The position numbers and the translations under genes are program-made. From an uncultured Williamsia sp. (GTDB lineage Bacteria; Actinomycetota; Actinomycetes; Mycobacteriales; Mycobacteriaceae): a DNA stretch of 64,000 bases. Under the pieces are notes generated by a model. That model was not told the DNA's origin. It did not search any database and saw only the letters and a list, made by a program, of their open reading frames with translations. Positions 55,166 through 63,637 of this stretch are shown here, one piece after another. The DNA lies in the NCBI RefSeq assembly GCF_947494875.1, contig NZ_CANLWM010000001.1, forward strand, positions 620,001-684,000. Direction: 5' to 3'. The stretch's first letter is position 1. The number at the start of each line of letters is the position of its first letter.

Positions 55166-58100
55166 GAGTCGTCGGACCTCACGACCCGCAACGATCCCTC
55201 GCGCGCCCATCCCCACCGGTTCTGCTCACCGAGTGTGGGTGTCGCGTCGGGGGCATCCGGCGCCAGCGGTGTCAGCCGTTCCAGCGAACCCCAGTCGCGG
55301 TACCAGTCGTCCCGCAGGTACGTCGGCACGGTCGTGGGCGTGGTGGTGCCCTCCGAGATCCCCAGCACGCCACCGTCGTCGGACGACATCCACGTCTTGG
55401 ACTGCGACAGCGCGGTGATGCGGTCGGGCAGGATGCGCCACCGCGGGAGCTGGGTGATCCCGTGTCGGGACTCGATCGGCCGCTGGCACGGGAACTGCTG
55501 GGCCACGGTGAAGTCGACGAGGGTCGGCGTGCTGCTGCCGACGACGTCCTGCAGGGTCCGCAGCTGCGCGGCGCGCGGCGGGGTGATCGCGAGCCACTGG
55601 TCGGACGTGAGGTTGTCGTCGACGGCGACCAGGCGCATCACGTCGGCCCGGGGCGGGATGACCGCGGTGGGCACGCGCAGGTTGCGCCACGGGCGGTTCG
55701 GCGGCTCGGGCCCGGGATCGATCGGCATGAACGGTGCGCCGACCTGGGTGAACTGGCCGTCGGGTCCGGAGGTGCCGAACTGCACCTGCAGGGATCGGCC
55801 GAACTCGCCGACGCCGTCGACGTCGACGGAGGCGATCGCGCCCGCCGCGCTGACGACGATCAGCGGGGTGCTCCCGCGGGCGGGCAGTCGGTACCAGTCG
55901 GTGGTCAGCGACGCCTTGCCGGAGTCGTAGCCGTAGCTGCCGAGAACCGGTGTCCGCGCGGCGTCGAGGCCGAACGGCAGTGCGACGGTGGATCCGTTGA
56001 CCGTGCGGGGGCCGTTGCCGCCGAGGGTCCCCGGCGATCCGCCGAGCACCGTGAACGGGTTCTGCACGATGCCCGCGACGTTCATCTGGCCGGGTTTCGA
56101 CTGCGTTCCCTCGGGCGAGAGGTCGGAGGCGACACCGTTCGGGGTGAATCCGACCGGGTCGGTGCCGGCGAGTGCATCCGACGCCGACCGTCCGTCGGCG
56201 GGCACCAGCATGCCGGCGTTCGGGTCCTGTTCGACGAGGACGTCGTCGGCCATGGCGCAGGTGTTGCCGCCCAGCGCGTCGACGTTGGCGCTCACGACCG
56301 TGAACGACGGGCGGGCCACCGCGGCCTTCGCGAAGACGGCCAGCTCGGCGACGACCATGATGATCGCGATCACGGCGATCGGCGACGACGCGAGCACCAG
56401 ACGACGACGGTCGGCGCGGGACGCGGTGTCCACGGGCGCGTCCACCGTCGACGCGGAGTCGTGGACCATGCCGCGGTGCGTGGTGAAGTCGAGCCGGAGG
56501 TGCAGGTAGACGGCGACGGCGGAGGCGACGACGGCGAGCACCAACAGGATGCTGGAGACCTGGATCCCGGCGAGGACGGGTGCGCGGTCGAACCAGGAGA
56601 TCCCGAAGTCGTACGCCCACGGCCACGCGTTCTTGCCCGCCATCGACGCGGCCAGGGCGAAGAGCAGGCCGGCGACGAGCACCATCAGGTTCCGCGACGA
56701 CCGGGCGGCGGACTGCGCGATCGTGACGGTGGCGACGGCGGCCAGAGCCGCGGCGATCCCGGCGAAGATGCCGAACTGGATGGTCCACTTCGTCGGGGTG
56801 AACACCCACAGGACCAACGTCACACCGACGGCGCCGATCCCGCGCCACACCGGGCCGGGGTCGATCCCGCGGATCCGTGTGCGCCGCAACATGACCGCGA
56901 GCACGACGAACAGCGACGCGAGCAGCAGCAGGACAGGGACGCGGCGGGTTAGCGCGCCGTCGTCGGTGCTGACGGTGAGGAAGAAGTAGCGGAAGTACTC
57001 CTCGTGCCAGCTCAGCGACGGGCCGACGGTGAAGCGGATCCGGACGGCGTCGTACACGGTGGCCAGCGTCTGGTCGCGGAAGACGACGACCAGGGTGAAC
57101 AGAGCGGCGGCCATGATCGGCAGCACCAGTGCGGCCCAGCCGACCTCGCGGCGGCGACGTAGCACCACGGCCAGCATCGGACGGGCGCCGACGATGAGCA
57201 CGGCCACGGCGATCACGCCGTGTGGGGCGAGCGCAAGGGTCATGCCGGCGGCGAACGTCGCGAGTGCGGCCGGCAGCAGTCTGCGGGTGCCGATGGCCTG
57301 CTCGACACCCCACCAGGTGAGCAGGGAGCCCGTCACGATGATCGGTTCGCTGCGCAGGCCACTGTCGAACGGCAGCCAGAAGGCGACGAAGAGGGCGGCC
57401 GCGGCCCAGATGGCCCACCCGCTGCGCCGCACCGCGGCGCCCATCCGCGGCAGGAGCACGCGGCTCAGCACGAACCACGACAGCAGCGCGGCGATCAACT
57501 GCGGCAGGTGCATCCACAGTCCGGCCGTCGAGATGGACGACCAGTGGCCGAGGACGCTGTAGTACCAGTCGAACGGGGCCTCGGGGATGTCGAACCAGCG
57601 GTAGTAGTCCCCGAGGTAGCCCGCGGCGTCCGCGGTGCGGCCCATCGTGAGGATGTACCCGTCGTCGGGTGTCCCGGCCCCGAGGAACAGCCACACGATC
57701 ATCACCGCGGTGACGGCCATGTCGCTGACGCGCGGCGCGAGCACCCGTCGCCACGACCGCACACCGACGCGACGGTGGTGGCCGCCGAGCCAGTCGAGGC
57801 GGGCCAGAGCGATCAGGGAGAGGGCGACCGCGATGATCCCGACGATCATCACCAGGAGCTTCAGGACGGTCGGCGTGCTCGCGAAGCGGCTGTCGACGCC
57901 CACGTCGACGCGCAGGCCCTGGGCGACGGCTGCCTGCACGCGAGGCGTGGTCAGCGTGGAGTAGATGCCCGACACCTGCGGACGCTTGTCGGGCGAGACG
58001 ATCGTCGCGGGACCGAGACCGACGAACTGTGCGCCGGTACGGGTGGGGGACACGAAGATCTGCAGCGACCGGCACTGCGGGCTCGCGACCGCCGTGCGCG

Positions 58101-58509
58101 AGGCCGTTGCGGCGACCTCCCCTCGGAACGAGACCGACGCCGTCTGGGCGTTCGCCGAGACGACCAACGACTTCTGCGCGGCACCGTCGGCACTCGTCGG
58201 CATGGTGGCCATCACCGTCCCGGACGACCCGAGCGACGAGAACAGCGAACACGGGATGGTCGCGGTGAGGGTCTGCGGTGTCTGCGCGGTGAGCGGCGCG
58301 ACGACCGACGGGGTGTCAGCGGCCAGCTGCTGGCCCTGCGGCCACGAGATCGACGTCGTGGTCGTGGTGACCGGCAGGAGCGGCGTCAGGGCGCACGCGA
58401 CGATGCCGACGAGCCCTGCCACCACCGCGACCAGGCGTGCGGTTCGCGCGGAACGGAACCCGCCCGTGCTGGGGGACCCGTCGTCGGACGGTCGGGCGGT
58501 CTTCGGCAC
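55162..58509 (-). CDS. embA: Membrane arabinosyltransferase, second of the emb cluster (EmbA-like)
   Basis: A 1115-residue arabinosyltransferase. The catalytic Asp pair is D282-D283 in AGTPDDGYILTM. The block VVFRDQTLATV in the middle and PEAPFDWYYSVLGHWSSISTAG resemble M. tuberculosis EmbA as I recall it, in agreement with its middle place in the cluster. FTPTKWTIQFGIFAG replaces the THH motif of its neighbours, also an EmbA trait. A C-terminal carbohydrate-binding region ends with YRDWGSLERL. GTG 58509 lies 28 bases after the stop of the first emb gene, and the ATGA overlap couples it to the third. EmbA and EmbB act as a pair on arabinogalactan in mycobacteria. Confidence 0.9.
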   Translation of the reverse strand: MPKTARPSDDGSPSTGGFRSARTARLVAVVAGLVGIVACALTPLLPVTTTTTSISWPQGQQLAADTPSVVAPLTAQTPQTLTATIPCSLFSSLGSSGTVMATMPTSADGAAQKSLVVSANAQTASVSFRGEVAATASRTAVASPQCRSLQIFVSPTRTGAQFVGLGPATIVSPDKRPQVSGIYSTLTTPRVQAAVAQGLRVDVGVDSRFASTPTVLKLLVMIVGIIAVALSLIALARLDWLGGHHRRVGVRSWRRVLAPRVSDMAVTAVMIVWLFLGAGTPDDGYILTMGRTADAAGYLGDYYRWFDIPEAPFDWYYSVLGHWSSISTAGLWMHLPQLIAALLSWFVLSRVLLPRMGAAVRRSGWAIWAAAALFVAFWLPFDSGLRSEPIIVTGSLLTWWGVEQAIGTRRLLPAALATFAAGMTLALAPHGVIAVAVLIVGARPMLAVVLRRRREVGWAALVLPIMAAALFTLVVVFRDQTLATVYDAVRIRFTVGPSLSWHEEYFRYFFLTVSTDDGALTRRVPVLLLLASLFVVLAVMLRRTRIRGIDPGPVWRGIGAVGVTLVLWVFTPTKWTIQFGIFAGIAAALAAVATVTIAQSAARSSRNLMVLVAGLLFALAASMAGKNAWPWAYDFGISWFDRAPVLAGIQVSSILLVLAVVASAVAVYLHLRLDFTTHRGMVHDSASTVDAPVDTASRADRRRLVLASSPIAVIAIIMVVAELAVFAKAAVARPSFTVVSANVDALGGNTCAMADDVLVEQDPNAGMLVPADGRSASDALAGTDPVGFTPNGVASDLSPEGTQSKPGQMNVAGIVQNPFTVLGGSPGTLGGNGPRTVNGSTVALPFGLDAARTPVLGSYGYDSGKASLTTDWYRLPARGSTPLIVVSAAGAIASVDVDGVGEFGRSLQVQFGTSGPDGQFTQVGAPFMPIDPGPEPPNRPWRNLRVPTAVIPPRADVMRLVAVDDNLTSDQWLAITPPRAAQLRTLQDVVGSSTPTLVDFTVAQQFPCQRPIESRHGITQLPRWRILPDRITALSQSKTWMSSDDGGVLGISEGTTTPTTVPTYLRDDWYRDWGSLERLTPLAPDAPDATPTLGEQNRWGWAREGSLRVVRSDDS

Positions 58510-58536
58510 GAGGACCGATGGTAGGCGACGGGTTCG

Positions 58537-61500
58537 TCAGTACCGGATGGGTGCGGGACTCCAGAGTCCGCTCCGTGTCGCGGTGCCCAGTTCGAGGCGT
58601 GCCGGTTCGACCGATTCGTCGTAGGGGGTGTACCGGATGAGCGCTCCCCAGTCCCGTCCGATGTCGTCCTGCAGGTACGACGGGACCGTCGTCGAGTCGA
58701 GCGTGACCTCGATCCAGCCGAGCGGTCCGCCGCCGGACGCGTCCATCCACGCCGAGACCGCCGCGGAGAGGTCGGAGCCGGGCATGATGCGCCACTTCGG
58801 CACCTCGGCGACACCGTCGCGGTGGTCGAAGGGACGCTGGCACGGGAACGCCAGTCCCGAGGTCCAGTCGATCTGCACCGGGTCACGGCTGCCGACATAG
58901 GACTGCAGGGTCTGGACGCGCGGCGCGCGCGGCGGACTGAACACCATGAAGCTGTCGGTGGCGAGGTTGTCGTCGACGGCAACCAGGCGGATGGCGGTCG
59001 CGTCGGCGGGCAACGAGCTGCGGTAGATGCGCAGGTTCCGCCAGGAGGGACTCGGCCCGGGGTCGATCATGCCGACCGATCCGGCGGCCACGAGGTCGCC
59101 GTCGCGGTTGCCGGTGCTGCGCGTGTACTGCAGTTCCATCTTGGTGATGTCGAACGATCCCGCGGCCGCCATCGCGATGAACGGGCGGTCGGGGCTCTTC
59201 GCGGGCAGGCGATACCAGGCCGACGTGAGCGACGCCGGGGCCTGGTCGTTCTGGCTGTAGCTGCCGAGCACCGGGGTGCGGTCGGGGTCGAGCCCGAAGG
59301 GCAGCTTGGCGAACGAGCCGTTGACCCCGGCCTTCTCCATCTCCCCGCCACCGGTGCCGCCGGAACTGCTGGTGAGCACGTCCGACGACGCTGTCACGTT
59401 GGTGGCGAGCACCCCCAGGGACTGCTCGCTGGCCTCGGAGTCGAGGGACATGGGCAGGCCGTTGGGCGTGAAGTTGGTCGTGACCGACGGCTGCGGCGTG
59501 CCCGATCCCTCCTCCTCGTCGGTGCCCGACCCGCCGGTGACGGTGCCGGACCCGGCCAGGGGGTTCCGCAACGTCGGGTCGACCGGGGTCAGCAGGTTCG
59601 CGCTCGGGTCGGGTTCGACCATCACCTTGTCGGCCATTGCACATGGCCGGCCGAGGAGCGCGTCGACGTTGGACGACGGCACCGAGAACGACCCGCTCTG
59701 GTTGACGCCGGACAGCACCGCCGTGACGAGCTCGAACGCGACGATCGCTGTCGCGACGACCAGGATCGGCGCACCGCCCGCGCGCCGCGCGACGGTGGTG
59801 CCGATACGAACCGCGGTGCGCTGCTCGCGTGTCGAGACCGGCGCCTTCGTATCGGCATGCCGTGCAGCGACATACGGCGCGCGGAGGTGGAACCACCCGG
59901 CGACGGCGAGGGCGATGAAGCTAAGATAGAGCAGGATGCTGCCGAGGTCGATGACGACCTTCACGGTCCGTGTGCCGTAGGGCATCCCCCAGTTGGAGAT
60001 GTAGTAGTAGGCGTTGGGGCCGGTGAAGGCCAGGCCGGTCACGAACAGCACGAGCGCGGTGACCAGCATCCGGTTGCGCCGCGACCGCATCGCGCGTCCG
60101 GTGACGGCGATCGCCGCGATGGCGGCCAGCGCCGCGGCGAGGCCGGCGAAGACACCGAAGTGGTGCGTCCACTTGGTCGGCGTGAACATGAGGAACACCA
60201 GCGACGCGAACGTGATCCCCACGATGCGTCGCGTGGGTCCCATCGCGGTGCCGGGGATCCTGCTCTTGCGGAACAACATCGCGCCGGAGACCACGAGCCC
60301 GACGAGCATCATCAGCACCGCGAAGCGGCGACCGACCGAGCCGTCGGCGGAGAAGGCGAAGAGCGACGAGTAGCGGTTGATCTCGTTGTACCAGTGCAGC
60401 GACGGTCCCAGCGCGGTCTTCATCTTCGACGACTGCAGGAACGCCGTCAGCGTCAGGTTCGAGAACACGACATAGATGACGAAGGTGCCCGCGGCGAGCA
60501 CCGGCGCGAGCAGGGCCAGCAGCGCGACCGACCGGCGGCCGTCCCCGCGGATGACCTGCGAGCGCTTGAGGATCGACATGATCATCGGTCGCCCGCCGGC
60601 GATGATCGCGGCGACGGACAGCAACCCGGTGGGGCCGGCGGCGACGCTGAACGCGCCCAACGTGCAGGCGACAGCGGCCGGAAGCGTCCGGCCGGTCGCG
60701 ATGGACCGCTCGACCGAGCACCACGTCAGCAGGGCGCCGAGGCAGATGATCGGCTCGGGCCGCAGACCGTTGTTGAAGGGGAACCACGACGCGAGGAAGA
60801 CGGCGGCGGCGGTCCACGGGACGATCCGGTTGGTGACGGCGGCGCGGCCGAGGCGGGGCAGGATCTCGTGGGAGATGATCAGCCACACCGCGATCCCGCA
60901 GACGAGTGCCGGCAGGCGGACCAGTGGACTGGCCGTGCTGATGTGGGCGAGCCACCCGAAGACGCTGTAGTACCAGCCGAACGGCGCCTCCGGCGCCCCG
61001 AACCATCGGTAGTAGTTCGCGGTGTAGTGGGCGTGCTCGGCGACCCTCGACATGGTCAGCAGGTAGCCGTCGTCTGAGGTGTTCGCACCGATCACGTGCC
61101 AGACGAGGAGTGCCACGAGGACGACGCCGTCGCGGGGGTTGAGCCGCCACCAGCGGGCCGGGAAGATCCGGCGGTGTCGACGACCGTCGGTGCCGTCCAG
61201 CACGGCGAGGGCGACCAGCGACACGATCGTCATCACGACACCGACACCGATCGCGGTCCACTTCAGCGGGGTCGACGCCGTGGAGTAGCGCGAGTCGATG
61301 GTGGCGTGGACCTTCAGGCCGTCGAGCTGCGACCGCGGCGCGGTCAGATCGGTGTAGACGCCGGTGAGCTGCGGGCGCTGGTCGCCGTCGGAGGTGCTGC
61401 CCTGCAACGGTTGTCCGTCTGTGCCGGTCATCCCGACGAACTGCGCTGTCACCTCGTCGGAGGTGGCGCGGACCTCGATCGTCCGGCAGTTCTGCTGCCG

Positions 61501-61953
61501 CATCTGCGCGATCGTCGCGCTGACGAGCGGGTTGTTGCGGACGACGACCTCGACCGAGCGGGTGTCGAGCGCGTCGCTGCTGCGCCCGGAGAGCCGGACG
61601 AACAGGCCGCGTTCGACGGCTTTCTCCGCGGCCTTGGGTGTGGTCGAGACGAGCACCGACTGCCCCTGCCCGCCGAGAAGGGACGCGGCCGAACAGGGGA
61701 CCGAGATCTCGATGTCGATGGGGACGTACCCCACCAGCGGGGCGACGACCGACCGCACGGGGTCGGTGCCGGAGGTCGTCGACTGCGCCGTCTGTGACTG
61801 CGGCCAGTCGATCTGCACGGTGGTCTGCCGGACCGGCAGCAGGGGGGTCGCGAGCGCGAGCACGAAACCGAGCAACCCGGCGACCACGGCGACGACCTTG
61901 GCGATCCTCACCCGGTCGCCCGCTGGTCGTCGAGATGGGCGGTCATCAGGCAC
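58537..61953 (-). CDS. embC: Membrane arabinosyltransferase, first of the emb cluster (EmbC position)
   Basis: A 1138-residue arabinosyltransferase; in mycobacteria EmbC elongates the arabinan of lipoarabinomannan. The catalytic Asp pair is D294-D295 in NTSDDGYLLTM. Other family blocks are YYRWFGAPEAPFGWYYS, WFPFNNGLRPEPI, FTPTKWTHHFGVFAG and the C-terminal IRDWGA-like segment DIGRDWGALIRYTPYDES. An insertion rich in Gly/Ser/Glu (about residues 780-860) lies in the extracytoplasmic part. GTG 61953 is preceded by TACGAT at eight bases and appears leaderless. It diverges from aroQ across only 43 bases. aftA, which precedes embC in M. tuberculosis, is not here. Confidence 0.9.
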   Translation of the reverse strand: MPDDRPSRRPAGDRVRIAKVVAVVAGLLGFVLALATPLLPVRQTTVQIDWPQSQTAQSTTSGTDPVRSVVAPLVGYVPIDIEISVPCSAASLLGGQGQSVLVSTTPKAAEKAVERGLFVRLSGRSSDALDTRSVEVVVRNNPLVSATIAQMRQQNCRTIEVRATSDEVTAQFVGMTGTDGQPLQGSTSDGDQRPQLTGVYTDLTAPRSQLDGLKVHATIDSRYSTASTPLKWTAIGVGVVMTIVSLVALAVLDGTDGRRHRRIFPARWWRLNPRDGVVLVALLVWHVIGANTSDDGYLLTMSRVAEHAHYTANYYRWFGAPEAPFGWYYSVFGWLAHISTASPLVRLPALVCGIAVWLIISHEILPRLGRAAVTNRIVPWTAAAVFLASWFPFNNGLRPEPIICLGALLTWCSVERSIATGRTLPAAVACTLGAFSVAAGPTGLLSVAAIIAGGRPMIMSILKRSQVIRGDGRRSVALLALLAPVLAAGTFVIYVVFSNLTLTAFLQSSKMKTALGPSLHWYNEINRYSSLFAFSADGSVGRRFAVLMMLVGLVVSGAMLFRKSRIPGTAMGPTRRIVGITFASLVFLMFTPTKWTHHFGVFAGLAAALAAIAAIAVTGRAMRSRRNRMLVTALVLFVTGLAFTGPNAYYYISNWGMPYGTRTVKVVIDLGSILLYLSFIALAVAGWFHLRAPYVAARHADTKAPVSTREQRTAVRIGTTVARRAGGAPILVVATAIVAFELVTAVLSGVNQSGSFSVPSSNVDALLGRPCAMADKVMVEPDPSANLLTPVDPTLRNPLAGSGTVTGGSGTDEEEGSGTPQPSVTTNFTPNGLPMSLDSEASEQSLGVLATNVTASSDVLTSSSGGTGGGEMEKAGVNGSFAKLPFGLDPDRTPVLGSYSQNDQAPASLTSAWYRLPAKSPDRPFIAMAAAGSFDITKMELQYTRSTGNRDGDLVAAGSVGMIDPGPSPSWRNLRIYRSSLPADATAIRLVAVDDNLATDSFMVFSPPRAPRVQTLQSYVGSRDPVQIDWTSGLAFPCQRPFDHRDGVAEVPKWRIMPGSDLSAAVSAWMDASGGGPLGWIEVTLDSTTVPSYLQDDIGRDWGALIRYTPYDESVEPARLELGTATRSGLWSPAPIRY

Positions 61954-61961
61954 AAGAGGTG

Positions 61962-61967
61962 ATCGTA
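61962..61967 (-). promoter_or_regulatory. TACGAT -10 box, leaderless-type promoter of the emb cluster
   Basis: TACGAT on the minus strand, eight bases before the GTG of embC. It overlaps the divergent aroQ promoter within a 43-base gap. Confidence 0.4.
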
Positions 61968-61984
61968 ACCAGAGGCCGGGGCCC

Positions 61985-61990
61985 TACAGT
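61985..61990 (+). promoter_or_regulatory. TACAGT -10 box, leaderless-type promoter of aroQ
   Basis: TACAGT, six bases, then the ATG at 61997. No ribosome site precedes the gene. Confidence 0.5.
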
Positions 61991-61996
61991 TGTGCC

Positions 61997-62443
61997 ATGT
62001 CCGCACCGAGCGTCCTGCTGCTGAACGGGCCGAACCTCAACATGCTCGGCACGCGTCAGCCCGATGTCTACGGCACCGCCACACTCGAGGACGCCGTCGC
62101 CGTCGCCGAGCGTGCGGCACACGACGTCGGGTTCGACCTCACCGCGCGACAGACCAACCACGAGGGCCAGATGATCGACTGGATCCACGAGGCCCGGGGA
62201 ACGGTCGCGGGGATCGTCGTGAACCCGGGCGGCTGGACCCACACCTCGGTCGCTCTGGCCGACGCGCTCGTCGTCCCCGAGGTCCCTGTCGTCGAGGTGC
62301 ACCTGTCGAACGTCGCGGCCCGCGAGCCGTTCCGGCACCATTCCTATGTGTCGCCCATCGCCGTCGCGGTCATCGCGGGCTGTGGGATCCAGGGGTACGA
62401 CTTCGCGATACGGGCACTGGCGGAGCGCATCTCGAACCGGTGA
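61997..62443 (+). CDS. aroQ: Type II 3-dehydroquinate dehydratase
   Basis: A 148-residue enzyme of the shikimate pathway that converts 3-dehydroquinate to 3-dehydroshikimate, normally a dodecamer. Signatures are LLNGPNLNMLGTRQPDVYG with the catalytic tyrosine, QTNHEGQMIDWIHEA, NPGGWTHTSVALADAL, and VPVVEVHLSNVAAREPFRHHSYVSP with the catalytic histidine and substrate-binding arginine. Length is the family norm. The ATG at 61997 is leaderless by promoter position. No other aro gene is adjacent, so it is a stand-alone copy here. It diverges from embC and is followed by a CRP-like palindrome that overlaps its stop codon. Confidence 0.95.
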   Translation: MSAPSVLLLNGPNLNMLGTRQPDVYGTATLEDAVAVAERAAHDVGFDLTARQTNHEGQMIDWIHEARGTVAGIVVNPGGWTHTSVALADALVVPEVPVVEVHLSNVAAREPFRHHSYVSPIAVAVIAGCGIQGYDFAIRALAERISNR

Positions 62444-62454
62444 TGTAGATCACA
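62439..62454. promoter_or_regulatory. Near-consensus CRP/GlxR-type site
   Basis: GGTGATGTAGATCACA matches TGTGANNTANNTCACA at every defined position but the first. It overlaps the aroQ stop codon and lies about 108 bases upstream of the TAGTAT -10 box of the next gene. Confidence 0.5.
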
Positions 62455-62561
62455 TCCGGGACCTCTCACGGTCGGGCTGACCAGTGTTCGCGCATCCGTG
62501 CCCTTACCGTTCACCTGCTGTACCCCGACGCGTGGTGGAAGGGACAGCCCTGGGCCTCCGT

Positions 62562-62567
62562 TAGTAT
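62562..62567 (+). promoter_or_regulatory. TAGTAT -10 box before the Aur1/Ipt1-like PAP2 gene
   Basis: TAGTAT is followed after eight bases by an in-frame ATG (62576), which could be read leaderless, and after 38 bases by the ATG at 62606, which has a GGAGGG ribosome site. Confidence 0.5.
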
Positions 62568-62605
62568 TCCTCGCAATGTTCTCAGGGCTGCGACGGAGGG
62601 ACGCC

Positions 62606-63637
62606 ATGTCAGGTGCACGTCCCACCGGCGACACGCCAGTCACGCGTGACAGTTCTGGGTCGGTCGACGACGGTCTGCTCGACGTCGAGGCGTCCCTGAC
62701 GCGGTCCCGGTTCCGGGTCCTGTCCGCGATCCTCACGTACTTCTCCCGGCCCCGCTGGTGGGTCGAGATCGCTGTCATCGGCGGCCTCTACGCCGTCTAC
62801 TCGCTGATCCGGAACAGCGTGGGAGAGGTCGCCGCGACGGCCTACCGCAACGCGGGATCGATCCTGGCCTTCGAGGATCGGTGGCACGCCGCGATCGAAC
62901 GTCCGTTGAACGACTGGGTGCACAAGACCCCGGTCGTCGCCGACGTCGTCGCCCTGCAGTACGCCTCTCTGCACTTCATCGTGACGCCCGCGGTGCTGAT
63001 CTGGCTGTTCTTCCGCCGCTCGGCCTACTACCGCCGCGTGAGCGCCGTGCTCATCGTCACGACCTGCCTCGCGCTCATCGGCTTCTACTGGTACCCGACG
63101 GCGCCACCGCGGCTGCTGCGGCACGAGGGTTTCGTGGACGTGATGAGTCAGACGTCCTCGTGGGGCTGGTGGCCCGCATCCGGTGCGCCCGGCTCCGACG
63201 CGATCTCCAACCAGTTCGCCGCGATGCCGTCCCTGCACTGCGCCTGGGCGGCCTGGTGCGGTCTCGCGCTGGTCTTCCTCGCCCGTCGGCGCTGGGTGAA
63301 GATCCTCGGCGGGATCTACCCGTTCACCACGTTCTTCGTGGTGATGGGGTCGGGCAACCACTTCGTCCTCGACGTGCTGGCCGGACTCGGGACCCTCGCC
63401 ATCGCCACAGGGATCGTGTTCGGCGTGCGTCGACTGTGGGCCGCGCGGGTGAGCGGTCGACTCGCAGCCCTCCGTGCCGACGCGGGGATCGTCGCGCAGC
63501 CGGCCCCCACCGAGGCCACCGGCACCGATACCCTCGACGCGTGCGCGCCGCAGGACCCGTCGGATCGACCCGACGGAACACCCCGCCCGGTGCCCGTGAC
63601 CCCGACGGCGACCGTCCCGCCGACGCAGCTCGGATGA
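62606..63637 (+). CDS. PAP2-superfamily membrane protein, Aur1/Ipt1-like (PAP2_3)
   Basis: A 343-residue polytopic protein of the PAP2_3 (inositol phosphorylceramide synthase-like) branch. Motifs are LIGFYWYPTAPPRLL (with the Arg), AAMPSLHCAWAAWCG with the first catalytic histidine, and GSGNHFVLDVLAG with the second. About six helices lie between residues 45 and 290; the C-terminal tail is Pro/Thr-rich. It could exchange head groups or dephosphorylate a lipid. ATG 62606 has GGAGGG at six bases; an upstream in-frame ATG at 62576 sits where a leaderless transcript would begin and would add ten residues. The next gene starts in overlap (ATGA). Substrate unknown. Confidence 0.82.
   Translation: MSGARPTGDTPVTRDSSGSVDDGLLDVEASLTRSRFRVLSAILTYFSRPRWWVEIAVIGGLYAVYSLIRNSVGEVAATAYRNAGSILAFEDRWHAAIERPLNDWVHKTPVVADVVALQYASLHFIVTPAVLIWLFFRRSAYYRRVSAVLIVTTCLALIGFYWYPTAPPRLLRHEGFVDVMSQTSSWGWWPASGAPGSDAISNQFAAMPSLHCAWAAWCGLALVFLARRRWVKILGGIYPFTTFFVVMGSGNHFVLDVLAGLGTLAIATGIVFGVRRLWAARVSGRLAALRADAGIVAQPAPTEATGTDTLDACAPQDPSDRPDGTPRPVPVTPTATVPPTQLG

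Noticed and set aside
55226-58252. Long minus-strand open frame of about 1,008 codons inside embA
   Set aside because: Arg/Pro/Ala-rich alternate frame of a clear Emb protein with full-length homology in the other frame.
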